Position numbers and translations under genes: made by a program. A stretch of 64,000 bases of DNA, from contig OZ022261.1 in assembly GCA_963978905.1 (NCBI GenBank), positions 31,741,686-31,805,685 on the forward strand, given 5' to 3'. The DNA is from Trichostrongylus colubriformis (lineage: Eukaryota; Nematoda; Chromadorea; Rhabditida; Trichostrongylidae). A model generated the notes under the pieces. That model worked only from the letters and a program-made list of their open reading frames with translations. It was not told where the DNA came from and made no database searches. Positions 45,551-60,500 of the stretch are shown here, piece after piece (the first letter of the stretch is position 1; each line of letters begins with the position of its first letter).

Positions 45551-48500
45551 CTAGTAAGCCGTAGTGATGGACCGAAGAAACTCGAGTGCATCTTTATCTT
45601 CTTTTCTGCTAGTCAGCACATCGATTATTTCTTTATCTAGAATAGATGGAAGTGAAAACCTCCTTGAAATCTTCGTGAAAACAGAGATTGAAAAAAAACG
45701 CACTGTTTTGAACAGGCTGTATAAGAATGAGATTGAATTGCCGAAGAGTGTTGCCACCAGCCACACCGAAGCCAGGAACCTGTCATGAAATTATTTTGGG
45801 ATGCTTTCAATGTTCAAATGTTCTTTGAATGCGATCATGTTTCAACACCATCTGACTGACGTATTGAAATCAACCTAATGAAATTCCCTGTGATAAAAGA
45901 AATTACTCCTGTAAAGCGATAGCGGTTGTATATATGTGTCTCTAGTAGTAGTCAAATTTCGGGGAGCGCGTCGAAAGGGGCTCACTTCTCCCAAGAGGAT
46001 GCGGTCACGGCCCATAACGCGGGACCAATTCGCAAAAGGACCGACAAGACATCTGACGCGCGCGGCGCGGTTGGACACTCCCGACTCACATAATCAATTT
46101 CACGGGCAGGGAGTCTCATTGTTTACAAACCACTATTGCGACATCATATCCAGTCACCTCTTTCAAGTAGTAATTAGCTAAAGCAGAAAGTGCGTGCTTA
46201 CTCTTCCATGCGCGAAGCAACTCGTCCACCCGTAGGAGTTGGTAACCAAAGGGGAGTGAGCCATTTGGGCAGAAAATTCGGTTTCGGGGTCCGGCGTGCG
46301 ACGCGATGATGCGAGCTATGTCCGCCGTATTGGATGGGTCTAGAAGGGATGGCAGTGCTCTACGGCTTACTCTAGGCGTAATCGCTCCAGGACTCAAATA
46401 GTACGGTGCCCCTATCTCGTGCCACCTCGTCGTGCACCAAACACGGCCACGCAAATTTTCTCCCCTAAGGGCACACCTGTAAGCAAAATGGAAGCTCTCC
46501 ATGGAGATTCTTGATAGTCTCCATGACTTCTGATGTAAAACTAATTATCATGCATCTTTTCATTTTGAGCCCAACCTTTGACGTAAGAACTGCCTTCAAT
46601 AATTGAAAAACCGTTATATTAATGTAACAAATAAACCCCAAGGAAAAAAAGCCTCGTACATCAGCTAACTCTAAAAATGCTTCTCCAGCGAAATCGTTAG
46701 ATCGTAAGTAGTCGTGATCCATAACTGTGAAGTGTAGCATAGCACATGGCGGCAGCTTTGGAGGAATGTGACTGAAATTATTCCATCTTTTAAATGGACT
46801 CGATTTCCTGTTTGGGTTCTATTTTTCTTACAATAATCCTGAAGAATTGGCCTCGCAGCTCGAACGGCTCAGAAAAATCATAGTGAAGCCGATATTAAGC
46901 AGAATTTCGAGTACCATACCCAAAATTGCATGCGACAAAATCCCCACAAGCGAAATTATTGCTACGGGCTCGAAATGCCTCGCCGTCACAAATGCCACCT
47001 GATTTACAAAATCCGCCCCCATTACATGAACAAACGGATGCGCTAGGCTGTTTCGCATTTTCCTACATATGTGAAAGTGTTTCTTCATGAAATCTGCTGC
47101 TTCAAAGCGATTCTTGTATGTGTTCAAAGCAATCATGCACGGAAAAAATGAGTTTCTCTGTTACACTTCCATTATTATATTGTATTTGCCTAGTAAGGAC
47201 CGCACAGGGTTGCATGCAAGGCTTCATGCGAAATGGTGAAGATCCAGCTATGAAACACCCCTAAAAGTGGCGGAGGACGGGGCGCGGCCTGCAAAAGGGT
47301 GCCTCGCCACGTCGTCAACAGCTGTCGGATACGGAAAGTCAGGCTACTCACGTAGCTTTCTGTGCCCATTCTAAGTCTCCGACCACGGCGGACGACAGGA
47401 AAATGTATTCAATCGGAGACCCCGCTCCTTTGCTTGCCACTTTAAGAAGCTGTATCTTAGCGGAATACTCACTCTTCTGCGTAAAAAGTAGCATGCGGCG
47501 CCTGCGATACAATATAAATATATGGGTTACAGGGAAAATCATTTTTCCCGTGCATGGTTCTTTTGAACGCAAACTGGAACTTGTGTGATCGAAATTAGAT
47601 AGATATCTCCACTAGAAGGCACACTATCACAATCACTAGTGCCAATATTCTGTGAACTTCTTCTCAACTCGGCAAGCAGCTCATGGTGTAATATTTTTTG
47701 ATGAGATTGCAGACCACATACATTACCAGCCCATGCTCACATAGATAGAAATCAACTTACAATTCGAAGGTTTCGTCGAAAATCGGATTCAGAGTTTTGC
47801 TAACGACACGCGTTTTACTGACAACTTGTGTCGGATAGCGATACTTAGGAACAAGTCGAATAACCACGAATGGATCCGAAAGTCCGTTAGCATCCAGTGG
47901 GATTACTTGTTTTGCCCCAATCACTGAAATTCACAACATAAATGTATTTTTCTTATGGATTCAATGTAAATATTCACTCAATAACGTACCGTCTAAAACA
48001 AGCGTCTGTGAATTTGCATTATAATAGGCCCGCACATTTAGTATACCGTATTTGCACTCGCTTACTTCGTTCTGGAATAATTGCAATATACTTGTAGCCG
48101 GTTATTGGATTTTCTCTAATTGTTTTTTGCACACTATAGCCACGGAAAACGTGCACTCTACTACAGGCCACTCTACAGCGTTTGATGTCTCGTTCACGCT
48201 ACTACTGAATTACAAATTCTAGATGGATGATTGAGATGACAAAAAGGCACATCTCGCGATGAATAGGGTGTTACAGCTTCCTTCGAGAGCAGAACATTCC
48301 GACTTTACTACTAGCAAGGTTGCACCCTTATCATGGCACGATGTTTAGTCATTAGGGTGCTAAGGCTGCCCAAACAGCGACTAGACACCTAAGCACACCC
48401 CTTCGCACAAGGCTACTATGAGCGGTGGTGGCCACGCTCTCTGCGTCCCTGTTGCTCATCTCTCCCTCTTTGCCTTGTCTCGACCCTTTGTCTGTTCAGC

Positions 48501-51500
48501 TGCCAAGCACCGTCATAAACTCTTGCAGAGGCAGATGCCGATAATAGCAGAAAGAGCCCAAATCAGGTGTATTTGACGGTTTCCACTCCCTGTTGCGTAT
48601 TGGTTGATCATCTATGTAGAATCTCTACTTTTATAAATAAATGCGATAATCCGGGCGGAGATGGCTTAGTGACAGGTAGCGCGTACACCCACTCTCATGG
48701 TACGGGGATCAAATCTCGCATCAACGCCCGCTCAGGCCAAGCAAGCTGCCATTCCACCGGAGTAGATAAACTGGTATCAGACTCGTCTGGGAGGATAAGA
48801 GCACACAATTGTACATCTGTTTCCGCACGTCGTTGTATAAGCCACATCGCATTCCCCTATCACCACGAATCTGAATGGTAATTAAGTGCGCTGCACATCC
48901 CAATAAGGGATAACGCCAAGACTTTATCCTTAGACTTCAACCCACCCTAGATCATCGCAAAATGTGCCTTCAATATTGTCGTCACAATTCATGCGCAGTA
49001 TTCGTGTACATAGGGGAAAATGAAACATACGCAAAGGGAAATAACAAGCAAAGAATGACAATTTTGGGGTAGAGTAGGAGCTTTGTACTGCATTCCATAA
49101 GATTTGCATAGGGATATTGAATTTTTTCATGGCCATCGTTATCTTTTTAAAAAAGTACACTCCCCATTCGGTTTTCGTTATAGTTAATTCAATTCTGGAA
49201 TCGTTCACAAAAGCTTTTGTACCCTCACGGCGGTCGCTCGTAAATGAACATCAGCCATGGGACTGACATTAAAACAGACATGGTTGAGATTCGTATCCGT
49301 AAAAACAGTCAACATGTGCCAATGAGGGAGTATTTCAATTGATGGAAGACCAGTTATAACACTGTTTAGGATCGTAGAAAGGATCCGGATAGTAGCGGAA
49401 TAAGAAGCAGGAACAGTATAGTGGGATCAAATGCTGAGCAGTGATCATAATTATGATTGGCTGCCCTACTACTTGCTGACCAATCGCAGTTCGACAAATG
49501 TAAAACGGCATGGAAAGCAGTGACAGCGGGGAAAATACAATCGTGTTATTTCCAGTGACAGCGGGGAAAATACAATCGTGTTATTTCTATCTTGGGAATG
49601 GGGGTGGGAGGGGGTGAGGAGGTTGCGACAGTTTATATCTGAGAGGACACACTGTGTGGTAATTGTGGAATGATTGGCTGAGGTAACATCTACCCTGTTC
49701 CAAACTGACCAAACACCAACTATTTCAATTCCACTGCAGTGAAGTCACGAGATCCTATTATTCACGACAAGGAAGCAGACGCGACAAAAGCACAAAAGCA
49801 CAAAGACTTTCGAGACAATATGCAGATGCAGCAGCAAATAAAGAATCTACTTTGACTTGAAGGCACCGGTGGAGGTAAGGGAAAACTGAGATCTGGGAGT
49901 ACATGTTCTCTGAAAACGAACCTTCTACTTCAGAAAAGGTCATGGGGAAATCGCATTTAAAAAAAGCTGCATGGGGGTCTTATGACGATCATGGCACGTC
50001 GCCCTGCAGTCCTACGGTCATGCGAGTTGCCGGAGAAGGGGCGGGAAAACGATTGCGGCCGGCTGGTTTAGTCTCTGGCCTGTCTGCAGTCTACCCTGGC
50101 TAGTGACGCAGAAGAACGTGAGAGAGGATGGGAATTTTTGGGTTCCTATTCCTCGGTTTTTCGCAGTTTTACGTCGTTCTTTCTCTACTCTCATATTGCT
50201 GAACACCTCTACTTTCATGATCCCGCATTTTGCCGAATTCACCCCTCCCGGTGTCTTTAATGAGCTGATCGTTACCTCAGGTTTCATTTTGGTTCCATTC
50301 GAAGCCGCGCATAGATACTTGACGAAAATCTTGTCGAAATACTGTCATATGTGAATACGAAAATGAGCCAGATGAATGCGCTGGAGCAGGCGATGTTATC
50401 AACTTATTTAGGGCTCGCACGCAAAGACAGCTATCCATAGGTCGCATCCATTCTTTGCGGTACAGGAGCTGCACCGGTGCAAAGTGGCGACGAAGGAACC
50501 AGCGGTGACGGCGGCACAATCATGTGTCCACCGTCGATCACAGGGCCACGCTATTGAATCACATGATTTTGCCGCCATCGCCGTAGGTGCCGGCCCCGCT
50601 ACAGAAGTATGATTGTGGTCAACATGTGCAACCAATTGTATACTGCCTAGCCTATTTTCAGAGCCATCGTCCTACCCATGCGCCGTTATTTCATCCACAT
50701 TCGACGGGAGTTCACACTGCTTGTTCAGCAGTGGAAAGTGACTGACGCTGCACGCATCGCTCCACCCACACTTTCAGCATGCCCACTGCTTTTGAAGAAG
50801 CCAAAACCATGCTTTTGTGTGGTTCTGGCCTCTGTCGCTTTCGTATCCCTTCCGCAACAAATGATTTCAGCAGTTTTAAGTGCTCGCTACCCAATAACGT
50901 AAGGCACATGCTGACTGTTTTTCAACGCAATTAACGGTGCACTACTGAGTTTCAGAGACATCTACTTATGAGAAGGCCAACTCACGTTCACGTTGTGCTC
51001 AGCCATAGCCTAAAACGAAAGAGAAAACGATAAATGAAAAGAAAAAACTTGCGAAAACTGACTTGTTGTTTGAGCAGATCCTTATAGTATTTTTCAATAA
51101 GTTGTTGTGTTGATGTTTGATTTAATGATAGCATTCTGACCAATGCCTTCAAATATACACATTTGTTGCGAGAAACAATGATTTTCTTGGGCAGAAGTGG
51201 AAGTGAAGTGAAAGCACTGACCACATGCTCCGGACAGGTCTCCAATACCTCCATTGAAAGGCCTTTACCACCTGCATGAAAGAAGTCGACGAGAACATGC
51301 CATGCTTCGAATAGACGATGATAAAAAGCTGGTTCCATCTGAACAAAGTGGAACGACTTTGTTTTTTTTCAATTTTTACACTGCCCAGAATCAGTCGAAA
51401 GCGGAAAGATCCAAGAGTTACCCCTGGGTTCTCATCGACGCATTCCTTCAAAAGATGCACAACAATTCCGACTTGAGCTGACATAACTCGCAAAAAATTC

Positions 51501-54500
51501 TTGTGTAAAAGATTTTTATGTACAGCTGAGAGTTCAATGTCAATCTGAAACTGAAAAATTGAGCACAAAAAATAGCTTACGCGATATTTCATTCACCAAA
51601 CCGAGTACGTTAACTCTGCCCACGCTAAAATGAGCTCACAGCATTGTGCCAAATTCATCGAATTCTGGCTTTCTTTTGGAAATCTGCCAGAGCTTCCTTT
51701 CAGAATATATAGCCAGGTGAGGTGCGTAATTGCTCTTCTCTGAAAGACGATGGAGAAAAACGGTCGTAAGCACCCGATAGTTGCATCGAGCGCCTGTGAT
51801 TGGTGTTTGGTTCTGCAGAACCAATAGCGGACGTGGGCATAATTCTACTCCTTACGTATAGCGGAGATGGCCAAATGAATATGTTGGCGCAGTTACGGTG
51901 CAAAAAGTTTAAATGCAAGTTCCCATAGTGATTTCAAAACGTACCATGTCGGTAAGCGGTTTTAACGAATCTTCAACCGGGTGTGCCGTTGGGCTCCATG
52001 CCAGATGAAACACATGCTTTTTCATTTGTGGTTTTAACCGCGACGTGAGTAAGCCAACAACTCGATCAATCTCGGCACATATCGTAGCATCGGTCTGCTC
52101 CAAGCGTTGTTCTACCGCCGCTTTCCATGTTGGAGCTCCCTTAAAAAAATTCCATCAGAACTAAAAATGGGAGGATTTCAAAGGCCCATTCCACGATGAA
52201 CTTGTATGATTTGAGTTACTTCTTAGCTTTTTCCTACACAGCGCAAGCTATAAGACAAAATGAAGATTAGAAAGTCTAAAAGTAAGGGATCGGGCAAGTC
52301 TTTTCTATAAGTGTCAAGCATAATCCAACGATATCACCTGCATCCCCCTGCTAGGATAGGTATGCATCAGATCTATCGACCAAGGACAGGTCGTGGGAAG
52401 AGGTGCAGGCGCGATGACCTAATTGGATCGTGCTGACGCACATCCATTAACGTCACCTTTCCTACTGAAATTTTTGCCCTTCTAATCCTACTTCATTCAC
52501 TTGCATACGTCTTTTGCTTCGTGTTCGCTACCGCTTTTACTAGTCCGGAGGGGAAATGGTAAGCTTAGACGCTGTTTAGATGCCCTAGAGTCCTAATGAC
52601 CACGCGTGGAGTCCGAATAAGTGTGGAATCATTCCAGTTGCGAACCAAACTCTGCGCTTATAGAATAAATCTTTCTCATTGGGGAATGTGTCTCCATTTG
52701 ACGATGTTACTACATGATAACCGTCAAATGATTTGATTGACTGTCTAAAATTTTTTACCTTATTGTTACCTGCCGATATCACCTATCCAGCACATGTATG
52801 AGTGCTGCCTTGCTATCGTAAATATAAATCACGCAAACCCAAAGTGGGCCATAACAGCGCACTGGATGGGCAGGGTGCTCAGTGAGCATTGTTGCAGGTT
52901 CATGTGCCGACTTTAAGAGTTTGCCATTATGAATGATCATTTGTGAACTAACATGTCCAGCTCTCTCGTATGCAATAGCCAAATCGTCCAAATGAAGTTT
53001 CTCGTTAATCATCAAACTTCGCCTCACTTGCTCACAGTTGTTGATGGTCGAACACAGCTGCAATTGCTAATTAGAGTTAACATCATTCAAAATCTCAAAT
53101 TCTCAAACAGTCAACTAATTCCACTGAGAATTTCATAGAGGTCTATATCATAAGGGCAGATGCTATCCAGAACCTTCTCGCTCAGTTTTCAAATTTTCTT
53201 TATGGACGCTTCTGCCAGGAAGATGCTGCGTCGTTTCAGTTTCGTGAGATTTACTCAATTTCATAACCCTCTCGCAAAATCCTGCTGAGCTTTGCTCACA
53301 TTCGGTGCCCGGGTAAGTTGATATCGGGTGAAACCCTGCCTTTTCCATTTTCTTCCAGTACTCAAAATGGAGAACTAGTTTTCGAGTCAGTGAGCGATAG
53401 GTTATATTACATATTATCAAGGGACAGTTCCGCGTCATGATAGAAGTCACTGCAGATATAGCAGGGGTGTATGTCTTTAGGACACAAAATTCGCATGACC
53501 CGTTGGGCGCGCGACGCGATGGTGCGAGATAGCGGCGTCGTATAGGTTGAGGCCTGAAGCGATTACGCAAAGAATGACTGCTAAGGTATCGTCATCGCTT
53601 TAGGGCTCATCCAATGGGATGCGCAAAGCTCGCACCATCGCGTTGCACGCCGCACGCCGCAACGTGAATTTTTTGCCCTAATGGTGCATATCCTGATAGG
53701 AGCAGCGCCGTGCCAGCTGCTAGATGATGGTAGTATTCCAGAGCCGATTCGACGATGCAGGGAGAGCCGTAACGATACTAGACCAAAAAAATCCCTGAGC
53801 TATTTTAGGCACGATGACCAGTAGCTGTTTTTGACCCAAGGGCGATGGCGTTCGGCTTCATCTTCTGATGACGGGGCAGTGCACCACAGCTGGCCCGTAC
53901 TTATCGGTAACCACCAGGAGTATTTTCTCCGTTATCTTTAGTGTTTCATTGTGCTTCATATATTTGAATAAGTAACCATGAGAAAAGCGACCCAATTAAG
54001 CCCTCCTTCTTTATAGAATTACAGCGAAACATTGTAGCACTCACTAATTGCAGTAAAGGAGATGGTACAAACACCTGCAGATCACCGGTGAATCCTTCTG
54101 CCTCGAGATTTGAAAAGATCTGAAGATTTCAGTTGTGCAGCTGGTACGTACCCGGACATTTACTGCAGACCTACCTTCTTGGTGTAAGTGACCACTATGT
54201 CGCAAAGAATATCGACAAGATCCTTTGTGTAGTCAATTCTTAGTGTGAGCTCGCTGACGTCAATACGATCCCAACACACCGTCATCTATAACAAGTCCCC
54301 GATTATAAACAACAGTGATTTCTTGATATGCGATCAATGAGAACACAAATCCGAGCTGGTTGTGGGCAGCGGTGGAATGGGTTCTAGTCAGGCCTAAGGC
54401 TCCGTCTAGGACTCCTCGACGTGGGGTTCGTACTGTGGATTGGAAGGTGGAGGCCGTACTAAGGGTTGGAGGGAGTCGTATTTCTCGAAAATTTTCCTTG

Positions 54501-57500
54501 ACGTCAGGCTTGACCTTGGTTTCAGTTCAGTTTCCGTGGGTATGTCACATTTCTATCATGCACAACACTTATCCTCTCACAAGATTCATAATACCTGATA
54601 TTATATTTGGATAATATACGAAATAGGTCCCTTAGGTGTTAACGCAGTATCAGTTGAGGGTGTTTCCACAATAATAGGATAAGATTATCAGGTACCTGCT
54701 CAACTATGTGACAAACGTCGATGTGGCTGCTGGAATGGCGCATATCGTTAGACGATGTGCAAATCTGAATTAAATTTATTAGCACATTGAGAAGCAGGTA
54801 ATTCATCAAATCAACGCGGTAATATAATCCAAACAAGTTCGTAAGAGTGAACATAACAAAGCTACATATAATCACGAATACAAAGATCACAATGACCATA
54901 AAGAGTGCGCGCAGAACGTGTGGGCGGATTTGCACCAATCAAGAGACTCCTTATTGGTGGGATGCGCCCTGCTCCATTAAGTGAGACAGCTAAGTAGTCT
55001 CCACTCTGACAATAACAATCGTTGTGAAGCCGTCCACACGCTCAGTCGCGATCACTGCTTCCAGGACCCAAGAAAGAGCGCTCACAGAATACTGATCCCA
55101 GGGCAATACTAGCAGACCTAGTTACATATTACATGAAATATACTCACAATGTTTCAATATTAGCAGCAAGAACTAGATTTGAGAATTGGTCATATTGAGA
55201 TCAGTACTTACCGGAACATCCAACTGACAACTAAGTGAAATTCGTGCGAGTGCTTTTTCTTTGGCGAGCTCCAAGAAATTCTTGATACCTCGATTGAAGA
55301 TGCCGTACCATTCAGATTCGTCTTTACCCCGACTGAAACGAATGGAAATCCGTTTATGAATAGAAAGAGTATAACTGAATGTGGCACGAACTACTCCTTT
55401 TCTATTGCTCATTTTTTTGAAAATTTCCACTAAGTGGAACATAGGTCGAAAGTTAAAGCCCTACAGTGAAAATGGTGTGGAACTTTTTTGAAGGCATTAA
55501 GGCAAATGGATGGGGCCACTCGGGTAGGAAAGGCGCCATCAGAGGGGTATGTGCTATCAAGACAGACAAGTCGCGGGCGCGAGTGGCGGGCGACGCGATG
55601 GGTGCGAGTTAGGGGTGCCGTATTGCTTGGTTCCTAACGCAATAAATTCTTTCATCATTGACGATAAGTGTTCAGGAGATGTTCCATTTCTTCGGTTTTG
55701 AGCCGTTTCACCCCTTTATTTCTTTACTGTTGCGCTGTTTGGCACCTATACCTGTATTCAACAATCAACCGAAATTGCCTCTATCGGTTCCTATAAAGTG
55801 TTATGCGCTTTCAATTTGATGCCAGGAGCTTTTTGAACCTCAAAAACGCGAGCAGCATTGCAGAGACCGTTTGAAAGAAGGTTTATGTTTTCCAAAAGGA
55901 GAACATGGCCTTGACTGCGATTGAAGGGAGAACAGGGCGTGTGGCCCCGGTGTTTTGCACTCGGGGGTGTGGCGAAAACGGTTCCCTCGTGGACGAGATT
56001 CTATTATAATGAAAGGGGTCGTGCGCTGTTTTCGGCGAACGTGGTCCATATCGAGTTGAAAACCTTTATTTGAAAGTGCGACTCTCCTGAAAAGTTTTCT
56101 TGTGGAACCAAAGCTGTGAGTAAGCAGGAACGGCTGGATGGCTCGACTAGGCTCAAGAAAGAACTCTTGACTGTGTTAGAACTTCTTCTGTTGTGCCAAC
56201 GAGGTTGTTAGGTGGAATATTTATTAATGGCCTAATATTTATTAATGGCCTTAATGGTTTTTAGGCCATTAATAAATATTCCACCTAACAACCTCGTTGG
56301 CACAACAGAAGAAGTTCTAACACAATATCGATGCCGAGGTTCTATGAAGAGAGAAGTTGGAATTTACTACGAACTCTTGACTATTTGACGAGCCACCCTC
56401 TTCCGTTGCATTTCTTCATGTTTGCACACACATAAAGAGAAATTCAGAGTTCCTGATTTTGAAAATGCACAGGAAAAGCTCACACTCGATTAGCTAGTCG
56501 GTAGTTCCGTAGCTCCACAAATGCCATATGTATGCGTATCAAATCCACTAGATCATCTTCATTTGGCGGATCTTGATTTGCCGAGATTTTCATCTAAAAT
56601 TGCACCATCAAATACAGAATTGATACCCATGTGCAATCCTGATCGAACAAAGCTAAGGTGCAGGCCTCGAAGAGGAAGCATTGGAAATGGGATTACAACA
56701 TCTAATGCAAAGCAACTGCCAGTAGTAAAATGACAGACCCATAATACGAATGGTAGGCACGTTTAAAAAGCTAAAGTTAGCCATGTGTGGTGTGTCACCC
56801 AAAATTGTCCAGAAATTCGATCGAGTAATCGTGATGCAATGCAATTACAACATACAAAAAACAGAAGAAAACTCGGCAAATAAGATGATATCGAGTTCAT
56901 GACATAAGAAACTATCGAACTATAGTGGTTCTCACCTGTGATCGAAGATCAGTTTTACGTTCACTCATCATTTCCGACGTGAGGTACTCGTTGAGCTGAA
57001 TATAACTTTGACGTCACTATTTACAAAAATAGATTATATGTGTGAAATTAATCATTTGCCCACCATTCGGTCCCATGTCGAAAGCGTCAACTGACAGTAA
57101 TCAATTCGCCCCACTTCACGTATAACGTTCGCATATTGTTGAAATCTCGAACAACTTCCATTGATCACCCCTAATAACTTCAGCAATTCCTTGCAGGGAT
57201 CTTCGTGTTGAACGGACTCGACAGTCTCGTCAAAGAAGTCCTCAGCACTCTTCTAAAAAACAAAGCCTTTCTTGGGATTATTGATTAGGCAACGCACATT
57301 GCTATGACATACAATTATGAGAGACTCCAGATGAGCATGGAACGGTCGCTTATACGGCAGATATTTCTGATAGAATTGAGAATCTCGTAAGGCTCGCATG
57401 CATCTAGAAAGTAAGAGTTATTTCGGAAAACAAAACTGTGACATTTTTCATAGAAATCTTTCTGCTTTCTCACTTCGTGATAGGTACCAATGTTCACTAA

Positions 57501-60500
57501 TCTGTGATGTTTCCCCTGTTCCTCAAGGGCAGTAGACTTTTTCAAGATTCGTCGCAAACAAGGAAATCAGATGTGGGACAGGTTTTGTGTTGAAGAAAGT
57601 TAGCCTTATGTACGACCCGTTTCTAGGGTGTGTGCCATTAAGGCAGAAAATTAACATGACCGCTTGTAGAATGCGGCGCGATTGTTCAAGCTGGGGTGCC
57701 GAATGGGTTCCGTCCTACCCTGTCACACATCCAGAATAAATGATAAGTTATGTACCCGAACTCAAAAACGGAACCCTAACCTCACACGCATCAAGTCGCA
57801 TGAAGGACGCGGCGACGTGAAATGGTTTTCCAAATGGCACACACCCCGTTTTCTCAAAAGTCCAAAAACCACGGTCGAGCGGGAAAACAGAGGGTGAAGA
57901 ATGGTTCAGACTTTCACAGACAGAAATAATGGGAAAGGGGGGGGGGGTGCTACCACTCACAGACTGCCTCGTCCCTACCCCCTCGTCGAGCGACAAAACG
58001 GTACTACTGATGTGCTCTTATGCAATCCCCCTCCAATCAGAATATGCTTCCAAAGGATCACTTCATCAATTCTTGTCTCTGAAGGGATGACACGTACCGA
58101 ACCAAACTGGCAAATTCCTCGGCTGCGTTCCTTTTCGATGGATGAAACCGTCGGCGATGTTCAGCAAATGATCTTTTACAGTATGTATCAAATGAGGAGA
58201 ACGACGCAGTCAGCATATCCTCCTCAGCCTACACACAGAAATTCTTAACTCAAATCTAAAGTAATCAAAGAGGTAAATTTAACTGCTTACTTTATCCAAT
58301 GTCATTGGCTGCCATTTGTCCTGTATATTTTGTAGAGTTTTGGCAAGTAACGAAAAAGAGATATCAATAGGTATCATGGAATGGAAGGCAAGCCAGCGAC
58401 TAAATTTCAACATTGATGGAAGAACGATTCACGAAATAAGTTCACGAGGATAGTTATTTTTTGCTCAGTATGAAGGAAATCAGAAGTCAAAGAAGCTGTG
58501 GATTAAGCAATTCGCTCTAAGGTTGCGTTTATACTATGCGGTGCCGGCGACGGGGCATAGCTGCATCGCCTCTGTGTCTTCGCAATGCCTCTCTACCTCT
58601 TTGCTTGTGAACAGAGCCACCCCTTGGCGCCGGCATGTGTGTCAGGGCCACTTCAGAGTATGAAGGCAACCTTTGTTCCTCGGGCAGACATCCCGTGGCG
58701 AGCTCCGCCTACAGGGAGTGCTTGATTTAGCTACGTATCACTCCCACGTGTCACAGATCCCACCACCGCTCACTGGCGCGCGAAAAAAAAACTGCTGAAG
58801 GGAAGAATATAGGTCATATTTCTAGGCGCACTGGCCGTTTCGATTTCACTTTGTTTGTTTTTTTCAATGCTGCATAGCTTAGCTTTTACAAATTGATTTC
58901 AAGGGGACGACTAGGAAACCATAGCTCTACTGGTGATATGAATGATTATCATGGTGAAAATCATTTCGAAATATATGAACCTTTTCAATCGAGTCTCTAC
59001 AATGGTTAGAAATGATACATGTCAATTTTTGCAAATAAATTAACGAATACGCACTGACCACATAGCAGTATGAACTTCGGTCAGATCACCTTGCACAGCA
59101 TGCTGTCGGAGGATAGTATTAGCTTTATCAGGGAAAACACCATCCCAAAGCCTGACCGGAGCCTGAATAGATTCTCATTAGCCACAGCAGTTTAGTCAAA
59201 TAATGCCGGAAGGTATAAAAAACAAAAAAAATAACTTTTAAAGACGCCAAAAAAATATATTGAAAGAAACAACTTCCACGGCTGAGTTCATCACAACTTT
59301 GTTCATAGGAAAACATGGACCGGACATTTATTACCCTAGTGTAATGAATCGAATTGTTGTATGTCTGACTTAGAAGGGATTTGAACTTACCCCGCTTAAG
59401 CGAATTTCATAGAGAGCAAATTGCCGCATGAGTTCAATGTGTTCTTTGACGTCAAGAAGATCATCCTCTTCAGCACCAAGACGCTCTTCACGTGTTGAAA
59501 GCCACAGCTGAAATCTATCATGTTCTATATCGGCTATGAAGGTGCACGAACCTAATCAAAGTGATAAACTTAAAAGGCCTTAAGGACACCGTTGAAGACA
59601 CTTTCGATAGATAGTGGATAGAAAAGGAATTGAATGAAACCGTCAGAAATCCGGCAATAGGTTGCCTCTGGCCATCAATGTCGGGCTTTGATGCCCTGTG
59701 CATCACTGAAGGATGTGATGTGGACGGCGAGGGCAGCAATGCTAGCCTGCCGTAAGCGTTATCTCGTCCTCTGCGCATAGGCCGCCTTCATGCTCTGCGG
59801 TGCCTGTGCCGGTGCCGGTAGCGGGACGCGGCTGTGTCGTCCCTGCGTCTTTGCCCGCACCACTCTGTCTCATTGCCTGTGAAAGCAGCCACGCCCTCCC
59901 GCCGTCAGCATCACCGCAAAGTATAAAGGCCGCCTTACTTCGCCATCACACCCTTAACCTGATATGCACTTAAATGGAGTCTCTATATAAAAGCCTGAGG
60001 CGCAATTTCCAATGCGAGTTTGGCGACAGATCATTTCTGTAGAACTCGCCATCACATTTACACTCAACATGGTAAACCAAATGTGATTTCCTCATCAATC
60101 TAATAACATCTTCAATACAAAACCAGGACTGACATCCCAAATATCACTCCTTCCTGAAAGTTTCCTGAAAGCTGCTTATACCCCAGCTCTGCTCTAAATT
60201 CCATTCTTATCTATAGATTTTAAGCGGGTAGAACATACCTTCGAGCGAAAAAGTTCATTTCCACAATAAATTCAATATGATGGTAGCGGAGAAGCAGACG
60301 GAAGCATTTATGGACCAATGCGGTCTTTTCTCAATTGCGCTTTTTACAATACCCCGCGGCAACCTACGATAGCTTAAGCGGCCTTATCGACACAATCGAC
60401 AACAAGCTAGAGCAAGTGGGTCATCGTCAGTGACTCCGAGTTGATGTGTGTCAGTGCCAAGCCTCTTCGTTGTGAGAAACAACATGGCATTTTGTGGGAT

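Noticed and set aside
54639..54938. Multi-pass membrane protein ORF (99 codons)
   Set aside because: Hydrophobic frame is mostly AT-rich intron of the Munc13-like gene; at most a short piece near 54700-54735 could be an exon, and its phase does not fit.
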